This document shows, in pieces, positions 1 through 6,825 of a stretch of DNA of 64,000 nt. This DNA comes from Nitrospira sp. (GTDB lineage Bacteria; Nitrospirota; Nitrospiria; Nitrospirales; Nitrospiraceae). Below the pieces are notes generated by a model, which saw only the letters and a list, made by a program, of their open reading frames with translations, searched no databases and had not been told where the DNA came from. The translations under genes were made by a program, and so were the position numbers. Numbering within the stretch: position 1 is the first letter of the stretch; the number at the start of each line of letters is the position of its first letter. The stretch lies in NCBI GenBank assembly GCA_015709715.1, contig CP054184.1:3085001-3149000 (forward strand). Reading direction: 5' to 3'.

Positions 1-260
1 ATACCAGCGCCGGACCCGCTTCCGGTTGACCGCCCAACCTTCCCGCCGCAGTAAGACCCAGATGCGCAGATAGCCAAACCGAGGCCGCGCATGCGCCAGA
101 TCGCGAATGCGCAGCCGCAGGGCGGTCTGATCCTTGGCCTGACTCTTCCGATACCACGACGCGCGACCAAACTGCGCCAACCGACAGGCCCGCGCACAGC
201 TCACCTGAAACGTCCCGTGAAACCACTGGGCGAGCTCCCGACGGCGCGCGGGCCTTAGAC
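1..260 (-). CDS. IS3-family transposase OrfB, N-terminal part (runs off left edge)
   Basis: Reading the minus strand in the -1 frame after the A7 run at 261-267 gives a continuous product with ARRRELAQWFHGTFQVSCAR near the start and then RPRFGYLRIWVLLRREGW. This is the helix-turn-helix region that precedes the DDE integrase core in IS3 OrfB proteins. No independent start codon is obvious, as expected if OrfB is made only as an OrfAB frameshift fusion. The catalytic DDE residues would lie beyond position 1. Family assignment is confident; the subgroup is not determined. Confidence 0.75.
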
Positions 261-521
261 TTTTTTTCGCAACGCCTCCGACAGCATGTGCTTATCCAGC
301 GAGAGATCGGCCACCAGTCGTTTGAGCCGGGCATTCTCCTCTTCCACCTGCCGCAGTCGGCGCAGTTCACTCACGCCGAGATGCGCATACTTCTTTTTCC
401 AGGCGTAGAAGGTTTGCTCGGCGATGCCGAGCTGTCGACAGACATCCCCGATGGGGGTGCCACTCTCGGCTTGCCGGATGGCATAGACGATTTGCTCTTC
501 CGAGAATCGTGACCGCTTCAT
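255..521 (-). CDS. IS3-family transposase OrfA
   Basis: The product is about 88 residues and starts MKRSRFSEEQIVYAIRQAES. It has an N-terminal helix-turn-helix (GDVCRQLGIAEQTFYAWKKK) and a leucine-zipper-like tail (LRRLRQVEEENARLKRLVAD), the standard layout of IS3 OrfA DNA-binding proteins. The start at 521 is chosen because AGGAG lies just upstream; a longer in-frame reading to 560 lacks such a site. The frame ends just past an A7 run (261-267) where ribosomes could slip by -1 into OrfB. Confidence 0.85.
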   Translation of the reverse strand: MKRSRFSEEQIVYAIRQAESGTPIGDVCRQLGIAEQTFYAWKKKYAHLGVSELRRLRQVEEENARLKRLVADLSLDKHMLSEALRKKV

Positions 522-604
522 CGATCCACTCCTTTCGTCGAGGACCGCCGAAGCCGCCATTCTACTCTCGTTTTAGATTGCCGTCGTTTTTGGGGGAGAC
601 GTCA

Positions 605-862
605 GTCGATCCAATTGTGGAGGCGGTGGCGTTCCATCACTGCCCGGGAGAGTGCATAGGAGAGACGTTTAGCCCGTTGACCGCAGTGCATGTGGCGAAC
701 GCACTGCTGCGAGAACAATCCGCGCAGGGAGGGGCGAATATGCCGTCTGAGATCGATCTCGCCTACCTAGACAAACTTCATATGACTGATCGGCTAGAGT
801 ACTGGCGAGAAGTGGCCAGCACGGTTCAGAGGGAGGGGAAGAAGGAGAGCAAACATGGCTGA
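605..862 (+). pseudogene. C-terminal remnant of an HDOD-type regulatory protein, truncated by the IS
   Basis: The open frame from the IS boundary to 862 encodes about 85 residues. These include PIVEAVAFHHCPGE and SPLTAVHVANALL, the pattern seen at the end of HDOD domains, which are non-catalytic HD-like signalling domains. No start codon or N-terminal part of the domain is present, so the 5' portion was lost when the IS3-type element inserted. Its last 8 bases overlap the next gene, suggesting the two were translationally coupled before disruption. HDOD identity is from motif recognition only. Confidence 0.6.
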
Positions 863-2018
863 CCGGATTCTCTGTGTGGACGACGATCTCAACATTTTGG
901 AGGGTTTCAAGCGCCAGCTTCGCAAAGAGTTTACGTTGGAGACGGCTGTCGGACCTGAGCAGGGTCTTCGAATGGTTACGGAACAGGGGCCCTTCGCCGT
1001 GGTGGTATCTGATCTCAGGATGCCGGGGATGAGTGGGATTGAGTTCCTTGCAAGAGTACGCAACCACGATGCCGACACCGTCCGTGTTCTACTGACGGGA
1101 AATGCCGAACTCAGAACGGCGATCGAAGCGATTAATGAAGGGCAGATCTTCCGATTCCTGACAAAGCCCTGTACGCCAGACGTTCTCGGCAAGACGCTCA
1201 GGGCCGCGCTGGTACAGCACCGTCTGATCATGGCAGAACGCGAGTTGCTGGAACAGACGCTGAGCGGGAGTATTCGAGTGCTATGCGAAATCTTAGCGTT
1301 GGTCAATCCTGAAGCCTTTGGGCGATCGTCGCGCATTACCCACTATGCGGAGTCAATGGCAAAGCATCTCCACGTGTCCGAGATCTGGACGATCAAGACG
1401 GCTGCCATGTTGTCTCAAATCGGTTGCGTTATCTTGCCTGAATCGGTCCTAAAAAAGGTGTATCGAGGAGAGATACTGACGCGCGAGGAATCGGAGCTGT
1501 TTAATCAGCATCCGTTCGTGGCGTCGGATCTAATCGCAAAGATTCCCAGGATGAAACGTGTGGCGGAGATCATTAGATACCAGGACAAATGCTATGACGG
1601 ATCTGGAGTAGCAGGGGATACTCGAGAAGGGGTTAAAATCCCTATGGAGGCGAGAATTTTGAAAGTCGCCCTGGATTTCGATGCGCTCGAATCGGCCGGA
1701 AAGACAAAAACCCAGGCATTCGATGAGATCAAGAAACGTAAAGGCTGGTATGACGAGGAAATTGTTAAGGCGCTAAAGACAGCGTTTGCCCAAGAAATAC
1801 AATATGAAGTGCGGACAGTGGTCATTGCAGATCTCCGCCCAGGTATGGTTTTGAATGAAGATCTGAAATCATCGGACCACGTCCTTCTGTGCGCGAGGGG
1901 GCAGGAAATAAATGCGTCTACCATTATGCGATTGACCAACTATTCAAAAACGATCGGCGTTCGGCAACCTTTCGATGTACTCGTGACCATTGGCCAGGAC
2001 TCGGCCGACGTGGATTGA
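855..2018 (+). CDS. Response regulator with degenerate HD-GYP-like output domain
   Basis: The protein has 387 residues. Residues 1-125 form a receiver domain with acidic residues DDD near the start, the phospho-acceptor Asp in VVSDLRMPGMSG, and a conserved Lys in FLTKPC. Residues about 140-310 resemble the HD-GYP domain of RpfG-type regulators, but the metal-binding HD is replaced (AMLSQIGCVILP) and the GYP region reads YDGSGVAG. Cyclic-di-GMP hydrolysis is therefore unlikely, and a binding or scaffold role is inferred. The C-terminal ~75 residues (RTVVIADLRPGMVL) resemble the tail of this family. It overlaps the HDOD remnant upstream. Confidence 0.8.
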   Translation: MADRILCVDDDLNILEGFKRQLRKEFTLETAVGPEQGLRMVTEQGPFAVVVSDLRMPGMSGIEFLARVRNHDADTVRVLLTGNAELRTAIEAINEGQIFRFLTKPCTPDVLGKTLRAALVQHRLIMAERELLEQTLSGSIRVLCEILALVNPEAFGRSSRITHYAESMAKHLHVSEIWTIKTAAMLSQIGCVILPESVLKKVYRGEILTREESELFNQHPFVASDLIAKIPRMKRVAEIIRYQDKCYDGSGVAGDTREGVKIPMEARILKVALDFDALESAGKTKTQAFDEIKKRKGWYDEEIVKALKTAFAQEIQYEVRTVVIADLRPGMVLNEDLKSSDHVLLCARGQEINASTIMRLTNYSKTIGVRQPFDVLVTIGQDSADVD

Positions 2019-2277
2019 TCAAAGCGCTTCCCCTGTTCCAGGGGCATAGCTCGCGTGAAGCAACCCAATGATCTGGAACCTATGTCATTCGTTCATTGAG
2101 GGGGACAGCAGGTCCGCAGAGTTATTCGCCGCGAGCCTAACACCGTCGAGTCCAGACCGCAAATTTACAATTGATGCTGTGATATAGGCGCATAATCGTG
2201 GCTAATCTGGCCTCCGCTCCCGAGGCGGAATCGGATTTGTTTTTTTCGTGACTCAGACGTTATTCCACACAGCAGGC
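2019..2277. other. Intergenic region with a short hairpin
   Basis: No convincing gene is seen. A perfect 6-bp stem with a 3-base loop (CCCCTG TTC CAGGGG) lies at 2030-2044, twelve bases after the upstream stop. It has no following T run, so it is a weak termination or mRNA-end candidate only. Confidence 0.35.
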
Positions 2278-2601
2278 TTATCCTGTATCTTCCGAATCTC
2301 GGATCCTCGGAGGGAGCAGTGAGTCGAAATAGTTCGGAGCGAAGGTGCGCCCGCATTCGTTGCAGTGCCATTCCGGTCTTGGTGGAACACTGCGTCGACC
2401 CAGAGCGTCTGGCGTGATCAATAGGCGTTCTGGCACGAGGAGAGTTCGACAGACGGGGCAGTAATGGAAGGGCGCTTCACGCCTCATCGTCCGCACTGTC
2501 CGCACTTGTAGATGGTCCGAGGACATAGCTCTCCACGCCGATATGTGCTTGGATGAGGCCTGCTGAGCCAGCTGCTTCTCGCGTTCACATTGCTCCTTCA
2601 T
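2278..2601 (-). CDS. Small zinc-ribbon-like hypothetical protein
   Basis: The product is about 107 residues from an ATG at 2601; the frame stays open to a TTG at 2646. The C-terminal half carries two Cys pairs, YCPVCRTLL and WHCNECGRTF, about 32 residues apart, which fits a single zinc ribbon. The N-terminal half is charged and featureless. No good ribosome-binding site marks the start, so the N-terminus is uncertain. The function is not known. A different small protein with the same two-CxxC layout is present at 39433-39654. Confidence 0.45.
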   Translation of the reverse strand: MKEQCEREKQLAQQASSKHISAWRAMSSDHLQVRTVRTMRREAPFHYCPVCRTLLVPERLLITPDALGRRSVPPRPEWHCNECGRTFAPNYFDSLLPPRIRDSEDTG

Positions 2602-2740
2602 CTTCGGGTATCGATGTCGGCCATTCGGAGGGGTATAGCGCTCCAAAGGTCTGATGAATTCCAGAAGGGTTCGTCATGCAGGTATCTGACCTCTTTGTAG
2701 GATTAATTGGCCCCTCCTGAGCTCAGTCCCGCAAGCATTA

Positions 2741-3124
2741 TTAAGGCAGGGCTCTTTGGGATGTGTGAGCAAAAATACGATCGAGGATCCGGACCACTGT
2801 CGAGACGGAGAAGGGTTTGGACAAGATTTCCGTGGCGCCGCGTGTTAACGCCACCTTCAAATAGTCCATGGTGCCGGATGCCCCCGAAATAGCCAGTATG
2901 GGGACCTGGGGATTAGTCCGACGTAAAGCTTCAATAACCTCCAGGCCATCGCGCTCAGGCATATAGAGATCAGTGATGACTAGATCCGTTGGCGCCTTTC
3001 TGAAGGCGTTCACGCCTAGGCGGCCATTGGCAGCTTCCTGTACAACATACCCAGCTTCACGCAGTCCCTCACCAAGGACGGCTCTTAGAGCTCTGTCATT
3101 GTCAATAATTAGAATGGACGTCAT
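2741..3124 (-). CDS. Stand-alone receiver-domain response regulator
   Basis: The product is a single receiver domain of about 127 residues. It shows SILIIDNDRALRAVLGEGL at the start, the phospho-acceptor Asp in LVITDLYMPERDG, a signalling residue in ILAISGASG, and the conserved Lys in EILSKPFS. It has no output domain, so it probably acts through protein contacts in a phosphorelay or chemotaxis-like pathway. The start at 3124 matches where receiver domains normally begin. Longer in-frame starts exist at 3142 and at a TTG at 3190, the latter preceded by GAGAGG. No kinase is nearby. Confidence 0.75.
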   Translation of the reverse strand: MTSILIIDNDRALRAVLGEGLREAGYVVQEAANGRLGVNAFRKAPTDLVITDLYMPERDGLEVIEALRRTNPQVPILAISGASGTMDYLKVALTRGATEILSKPFSVSTVVRILDRIFAHTSQRALP

Positions 3125-3190
3125 GTCGGCAATATCCGTCATGAGGGAGGCACAGTTTGGCTCATCGTCGATTGTTGAGTTATCGTACAA

Positions 3191-3537
3191 TTCCTCTCAC
3201 GTGCGAGCAACTAGGCTCGTGACTAGGGCCACACCTTCGATAGAGAGACGAGTGCCTTCCATCGAATGGAGTGGTTGCGAAATCATGCGAGCGCTAGTGT
3301 CTAAAAATAGGTCATAACTGCACGCATGCTCATCTCTTGTCCCCGAACAATACGCAAACTTTCTCTGAGATCGATATCCACTATGCTTGCATCCTGTGCC
3401 AGGAGTATATCCCATCCCAGAGTTCGTTCAAGAGAATGTATGGATAGTTATATATGTCTGTGGCCCTGGCGACCTCCCCCCTTGATTGAGTAGCACAATG
3501 ATTTAGAGTTCAATCCCTTCAGGAAAGGAGATTGGCA
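3191..3537. other. Intergenic stretch, possible gene debris
   Basis: No complete gene is recognised. On the minus strand from about 3440 to 3301, a short frame reads LGWDILLAQDASIVDIDL before a stop. It looks protein-like but is under 50 residues with no start signal, so it may be the tail of a lost gene. The right-hand part directly precedes the ribosome-binding site (AGGAAAGGAG) of the IS3 fragment at 3538. Confidence 0.3.
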
Positions 3538-3765
3538 ATGAAGAAGCGGTTTTCCGAGGTCCAGATCATTGGGTTTTTGCGGGAGGCGGAGGCCGGGGTC
3601 GCGGTCAAAGATCTGTGTCGACAACATGGAGTCTCCGAAGCCAGCTACCGCCTCTGGCGGAGCAAGTTCGGCGGCATGACCGTGCCAGACGCCAAGCGGC
3701 TGAAGGCCCTGGAGAAGGAGAATACCCGGCTGAAGAAGTTACTGGCGGAGGCGCTGCTGGGGCAG
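3538..3765 (+). pseudogene. Truncated IS3-family transposase OrfA
   Basis: The frame starts MKKRFSEVQIIGFLREAEAG after a strong AGGAAAGGAG site. It contains the helix-turn-helix DLCRQHGVSEASYRLWRSKF and the coiled coil LKALEKENTRLKKLLAEALL. The typical OrfA ending and all of OrfB are missing: after about 3765 the sequence switches to an unrelated AbiEi-like coding remnant. It belongs to a different IS3 subtype from the element at the left edge. It is an inactive fragment, probably left by deletion or by an adjacent rearrangement. Confidence 0.7.
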
Positions 3766-3771
3766 GTGTCA

Positions 3772-3924
3772 AGGGTCACCCAACAAAATCGGCATCGCTG
3801 TGGCGGTTGAGGTACTCCGACTCGCCCGTGAGCGGAGGCACGTGACGCCTCGTGCGCTGCTTCACTATGCCCGCCTTGCCGAGTTGAATGTGTGATGCGT
3901 CCCTATCTGGAGGCGCTGGCATGA
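3772..3924 (+). pseudogene. C-terminal remnant of an AbiEi-like antitoxin
   Basis: The frame reads NKIGIAVAVEVLRLARERR, then TPRALLHYARLAELN. After a one-register shift near 3890 it reads VMRPYLEALA and a stop. This pattern (NKIG...ALE...ERR...YARVCRV.NVMRPYLEAL) is the C-terminus I recognise from AbiEi-family antitoxins of type IV toxin-antitoxin systems. The N-terminal DNA-binding part is absent, replaced by the IS3 fragment, and the frameshift would also break the product. The stop overlaps the next ATG (ATGA), as in intact AbiE operons. Confidence 0.55.
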
Positions 3925-3980
3925 CGGCCCGTCACCCATCCAATCTGCCCGCTTCTATTCACCAGCGGCTGCTCAACCTC
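3921..3980 (+). pseudogene. N-terminal stub of an AbiEii-like nucleotidyltransferase toxin
   Basis: From the ATG overlapping the AbiEi-like stop, the first ~19 residues read MTARHPSNLPASIHQRLLN. This resembles the conserved opening of AbiEii/AbiGii-family toxins (NLPASVRQRLLNLA...). After about 3980 the similarity ends, and the nucleotidyltransferase core (GSxxD) is not found in any frame downstream. The open frame continues to 4298 but with composition that does not look like this family. It is a decayed toxin start, informative mainly because it identifies the lost operon. Confidence 0.5.
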
Positions 3981-4340
3981 CAGCAAAATGTCTCCTGGAT
4001 GCACCGGCCGTATGCCATTCTTCACCATGACATTACTCCTTTAGTGAGAATCCGTGATCTCGACATTGTGGGCCCCATTAGTTATCCATCTGAAACAAAT
4101 GCCCCATTGGTCGTTGATGCTGATGCTGGGCTGCCCCGTACGATCACCTTTCAGTTTCTCCAATCGATTTCCTGGAGGCGCCCGTTTTGTCGGCGAACTT
4201 CAGAGACCAGACATGAGGCTGGCGTGCCAAAAGTACGGCGGGCCGTAGCGGGCAAAGCGGGATGTCGGAGTGAAACGGTCACGTTCGGACAAGCTTGATA
4301 TGGCATTGACAGCATATGGCTTGCATGACATAGTATCGGG
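3981..4340. other. Non-coding or degraded DNA between AbiE remnant and HigB-like toxin
   Basis: Reading frames exist on both strands but none has a recognisable domain, plausible start signal or consistent codon use. The stretch is probably degraded mobile-element or toxin-gene DNA. Its right end should hold the promoter for the toxin-antitoxin pair, but no clear -35/-10 pair was identified. Confidence 0.3.
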
Positions 4341-4703
4341 GTGAGTTGGATTGTTGAGATGAGTGATGAGTTTGAGCCAGAGTTCGACGCTCTCCTCGAA
4401 GACGTGCAAACGGAGCTATTGGCGTTGACCCGTCTCCTGCAGCAATTCGGCCCGCATTTGGGGCGACCACGCGTGGACACGCTGAACGCCTCACGCCACG
4501 CGAATATGAAGGAACTCCGGTTCAGCGCGGTTGGGGGCGAGTGGAGAGTCGCGTTCGCCTTTGACCCGAAGCGAAAGGGGATACTGCTGGTTGCAGGAGA
4601 TAAATCAGGGGGCAGCGAAAAGCGGTTTTATCGCGAGCTGATCCGGAAGGCCGATGACCGTTTTGACGCGCATCTGGCGCGACTGAAGAAGGGAAGGGGG
4701 TAA
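4341..4703 (+). CDS. higB: HigB-like type II toxin (RelE/ParE superfamily)
   Basis: The 120-residue protein starts at GTG 4341 (MSWIVEMSDEFEPEFDALLE). It contains RPRVDTLNASRHANMKELRF, WRVAFAFDPKRKGILLVAGD and the basic C-terminal segment GSEKRFYRELIRKADDRF, the signature of the phage Gp49/HigB-like RelE-fold toxins. These act as ribosome-dependent mRNA interferases. The GTG start is preferred over the in-frame ATG at 4359 because the family begins with a W-x-VE strand. The XRE antitoxin gene follows 2 bases downstream, the usual toxin-first HigBA order. The length is normal and the gene looks intact. Confidence 0.85.
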   Translation: MSWIVEMSDEFEPEFDALLEDVQTELLALTRLLQQFGPHLGRPRVDTLNASRHANMKELRFSAVGGEWRVAFAFDPKRKGILLVAGDKSGGSEKRFYRELIRKADDRFDAHLARLKKGRG

Positions 4704-4705
4704 GC

Positions 4706-5062
4706 ATGGCCACGAACGTCGAGGACAAAATCAAGAAGTTGCGCCCTCTCCAGCGTAAGAAGGTTGAGACTCGCGCCGCTGAGCTGATTGCCGAGGAAAT
4801 GACCTTGCGGGAACTGCGGCACGCGCGCAAGCTCACGCAGGTTCGAATGGCCAAGAAGCTTGGGATCACGCAGGATAGTGTGTCGCGCCTCGAACAGCGA
4901 AGCGATCTCCTCCTGTCCACGCTTAGAAAGACCATCGAAGCCATGGGCGGGAACCTGTCTCTTGTGGCCCAATTCCCCGACCGTGAGCCGGTGAGGCTGT
5001 CCGGTATCGCCGAAGATAATTCAGAGTCGAAGCCCACAAGCCGACGGCACGCGCTGGCGTAA
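4706..5062 (+). CDS. higA: HigA-like XRE-family antitoxin
   Basis: The 118-residue protein has a helix-turn-helix centred on LRELRHARKLTQVRMAKKLG and ITQDSVSRLEQRSDLLLSTL, the XRE/Cro fold. A charged N-terminal helix (KIKKLRPLQRKKVETRAAEL) precedes it. In this family the antitoxin neutralises the HigB-like toxin by direct contact and represses the shared promoter. It starts ATG with GGAAGGGGG just upstream, inside the end of the toxin gene, so translation is probably coupled. Given the degraded surroundings, this pair is the only complete defence or addiction module in the left accessory region. Confidence 0.85.
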   Translation: MATNVEDKIKKLRPLQRKKVETRAAELIAEEMTLRELRHARKLTQVRMAKKLGITQDSVSRLEQRSDLLLSTLRKTIEAMGGNLSLVAQFPDREPVRLSGIAEDNSESKPTSRRHALA

Positions 5063-5492
5063 ATCGTCGGCTGCTGAGTGCTCGTGCCTGTGAAGCTCCC
5101 CCGCCTATCTGCTGTAATACTACATTGGTGTGGCACAGTTCCGCAGAGTTCTCATCTCACCGATTCATTCTACTGTCACAGAAGAGACGGAGCATAGTGC
5201 CGATTCTCATTACCGACGTATTCCGAATTTTGTGCGAGTATATTTCGTCACCAAGAAACTCGACGAATTCGTAGACGACCACATTCGCAAGGGTAAACTC
5301 ACCGTCCACTCAACACGACTCTTGCGCTGGATTCCGCCAATGCTGAGCCAGAATTTGCGCGGTCAAATGGACGGATGCGCGAGATAGAACGGTTGGCTCC
5401 CAGAGGGGGCTCCGGAAATTCGGACAGTGTGATCAGTGGTAGCCTGGCTTCAGCAAAGCCACCGCGAGGTGGCGACACAAAGGAGCGAGGTA
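5063..5492. other. Intergenic region with one weak reading frame
   Basis: The frame 5130-5387 (GTG start, 85 residues, containing VYFVTKKLDEFVDDHIRKGK) has no recognised domain and no good ribosome-binding site; it may be a gene fragment. Near 5455-5470 the sequence CCACCGCGAGGTGG forms a small hairpin just upstream of the IS3 fragment at 5493 and is probably part of that element's leader. Confidence 0.3.
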
Positions 5493-5575
5493 ATGAAGAG
5501 GACGAGACGGAACCACGGAGCGACCTTTAAGGCCCAGGTGGCCTTGGCCGCAGTCAAAGGTGACAAGACGGTGGC
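5493..5575 (+). pseudogene. IS3-family OrfA N-terminal stub cut by IS21 insertion
   Basis: The frame begins MKRTRRNHGATFKAQVALAA after AGGAGCGAGGTA and continues VKGDKTVA. This is the opening of a common IS3-group OrfA. At about 5576 the sequence changes to the terminal repeat region of the IS21-type element (TGCATATTCCGC...), so the gene stops after ~28 residues. It is the second OrfA fragment of distinct subtype within 2 kb and marks a nested insertion site. Confidence 0.65.
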
Positions 5576-5649
5576 TGCATATTCCGCTGAATCCGGCCGC
5601 CGATTCCGAGCGAATCCGGCCACCCCTCGGAGCCCCGCGACGCAGGGCC

Positions 5650-6414
5650 TCAGTGCTCGGTCTTGAGTGGCCGACTTCCGTCCGATTTTGCCAGCCGTTT
5701 GCGCATCGATTCTCCCTTGAGCGTGATCTTATAGGCATTGTGCACGAGCCGGTCAAGAATGGCATCGGCGAGCGTCGGCTCCCCGATCGCCGCATGCCAG
5801 TGATCGATTGGGAGTTGACTGGCTATGATAGTGGCCCGCCGTCCATGCCGATCGTCGAGGAGTTCCAACAGATCGCGGCGATGCTCGTCGGTTAAGGGAG
5901 CCAAGCCCCAATCATCCAGGACCACGAGGTCGGTCTTGGCGAGACTCCGGAGCACGCGCCCATAGCGGCCATCGCCTTTGGCGATCGCGAGTTCCCGGAA
6001 GAACCGCGGGAGTCGCAGATACAAGGCGGAGCAGCCCAGCCGACAGGCCATCTGGGCCAGCGCACTGGCCAGGTACGTCTTGCCCGCACCCGTGGGGCCC
6101 ACGATCAACACATTGTCGTGACTGCGAATCCACTGGCCGGTCGCCAGTGCGGTGATCACCGTTTTGTCGAGGCCACGCGGGTGGCGATAATCGAGATCTT
6201 CCAACGTGGCGCTGCCGGGGAGCCGGGCCTGAGCGAGGCGGCGGGTCAGACGGCGATTCTCTTGCATCGTCCGCTCCCGATCGACTAACAACCCCAGCCG
6301 TTCCTCGAAGCTCAGCCGCTGCACGTCGGGCATCTCCAGTTGTTCCGTCAGGGCGGTGGCCATGCCGGTGAGCTTCAGGGCCTCCAGTGTCGCGAGTGTG
6401 AGATGGCGTAACAT
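5650..6414 (-). CDS. istB: IS21-family helper ATPase IstB
   Basis: The protein has 254 residues, normal for IstB. An N-terminal helical part (MLRHLTLATLEALKLTGMAT) precedes an AAA+/DnaC-like ATPase with Walker A GPTGAGKT, Walker B LVVLDDWG, and the sensor region ATIIASQLPIDHW. The C-terminal LADAILDRLVHNAYKITLKG is strongly conserved in IstB. In IS21 transposition IstB assembles on target DNA and activates the IstA transposase. Its ATG overlaps the istA stop by one base. The gene is intact, but its partner is truncated. Confidence 0.95.
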   Translation of the reverse strand: MLRHLTLATLEALKLTGMATALTEQLEMPDVQRLSFEERLGLLVDRERTMQENRRLTRRLAQARLPGSATLEDLDYRHPRGLDKTVITALATGQWIRSHDNVLIVGPTGAGKTYLASALAQMACRLGCSALYLRLPRFFRELAIAKGDGRYGRVLRSLAKTDLVVLDDWGLAPLTDEHRRDLLELLDDRHGRRATIIASQLPIDHWHAAIGEPTLADAILDRLVHNAYKITLKGESMRKRLAKSDGSRPLKTEH

Positions 6415-6766
6415 CAGACTCCTCCTTCGTGGTGTTGGTAATAGGTGGTGCCGCGGAGATGGTCGTGTGCAATTGGGAGGGGGACCGTCGGAACCGGCTC
6501 GGGGAGCGGCTGCTGATCGAGTCCGGTCTTGAGGATCGACTGGACACTCTTGTAGGCGATGGCGTCAATCGCCTGGGCGCGGCGACACGCGGCCTCCACC
6601 CGCGCTGGGCCGTAGAGGCGTTCCAGCCGCAAGACCCCGAGGCACGAGCGATAGCCTTGTTCGGGATGCCGGCGGCGGGTCAAGAGCGTATTCACCACCG
6701 CCGCCGTGGCGGGCCCAATGGTCTCCGCCCACTGAATCAGCCGTGACGGCGACCACTGAAATATCT
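6414..6766 (-). pseudogene. istA: C-terminal remnant of IS21-family transposase IstA
   Basis: The last ~117 residues read FQWSPSRLIQWAETIGPATA, RRRHPEQGYRSCLGVLRLER and AIAYKSVQSILKTGLDQQPL, ending HDHLRGTTYYQHHEGGV, the conserved tail of IstA. The N-terminal helix-turn-helix and DDE catalytic core are absent, because similarity stops at about 6766 where TGTTGAGAGTGGG of the neighbouring element begins. The frame remains open to 6872, but that extension is not IstA. The product, if made, would be inactive. Confidence 0.85.
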
Positions 6767-6825
6767 TGTTGAGAGTGGGCCCCCTGCATGGACTACAGTC
6801 ACAAGCCATCACCAGGAGGGATCCC

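Larger units (their letters stand above)
1..604 (-). mobile_element. IS3-family insertion sequence, partial at window edge
   Basis: Two overlapping transposase frames (orfA then orfB) lie on the minus strand, joined by an A7 run typical of programmed -1 frameshifting. The outer end is placed at 604 because the minus strand there begins TGACGTCTCCCCC, with the TG start and C-rich tract usual for IS3-family terminal repeats. The HDOD-type coding sequence resumes directly beyond it. The other end lies outside the window, so neither the matching repeat nor a target duplication could be checked. Confidence 0.8.
5576..6766 (-). mobile_element. IS21-family element, truncated at its istA side
   Basis: The element carries an intact istB and the last ~115 codons of istA on the minus strand. 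Its istB-side end is placed at 5576. From there the + strand reads TGCATATTCCGCTGAATCCG, and a related motif (GATTCCGAGCGAATCCGGCC) follows within 25 bases, as in the multiple terminal repeats of IS21 elements. The opposite end is missing because the IS481-like element begins at about 6767 inside istA. Without IstA it cannot transpose by itself. Confidence 0.75.

Noticed and set aside
3981..4298. Continuation of the frame from the AbiEii-like start to a 136-residue protein
   Set aside because: Similarity to AbiEii is limited to the first ~19 residues, and the rest shows no domain or nucleotidyltransferase motif.
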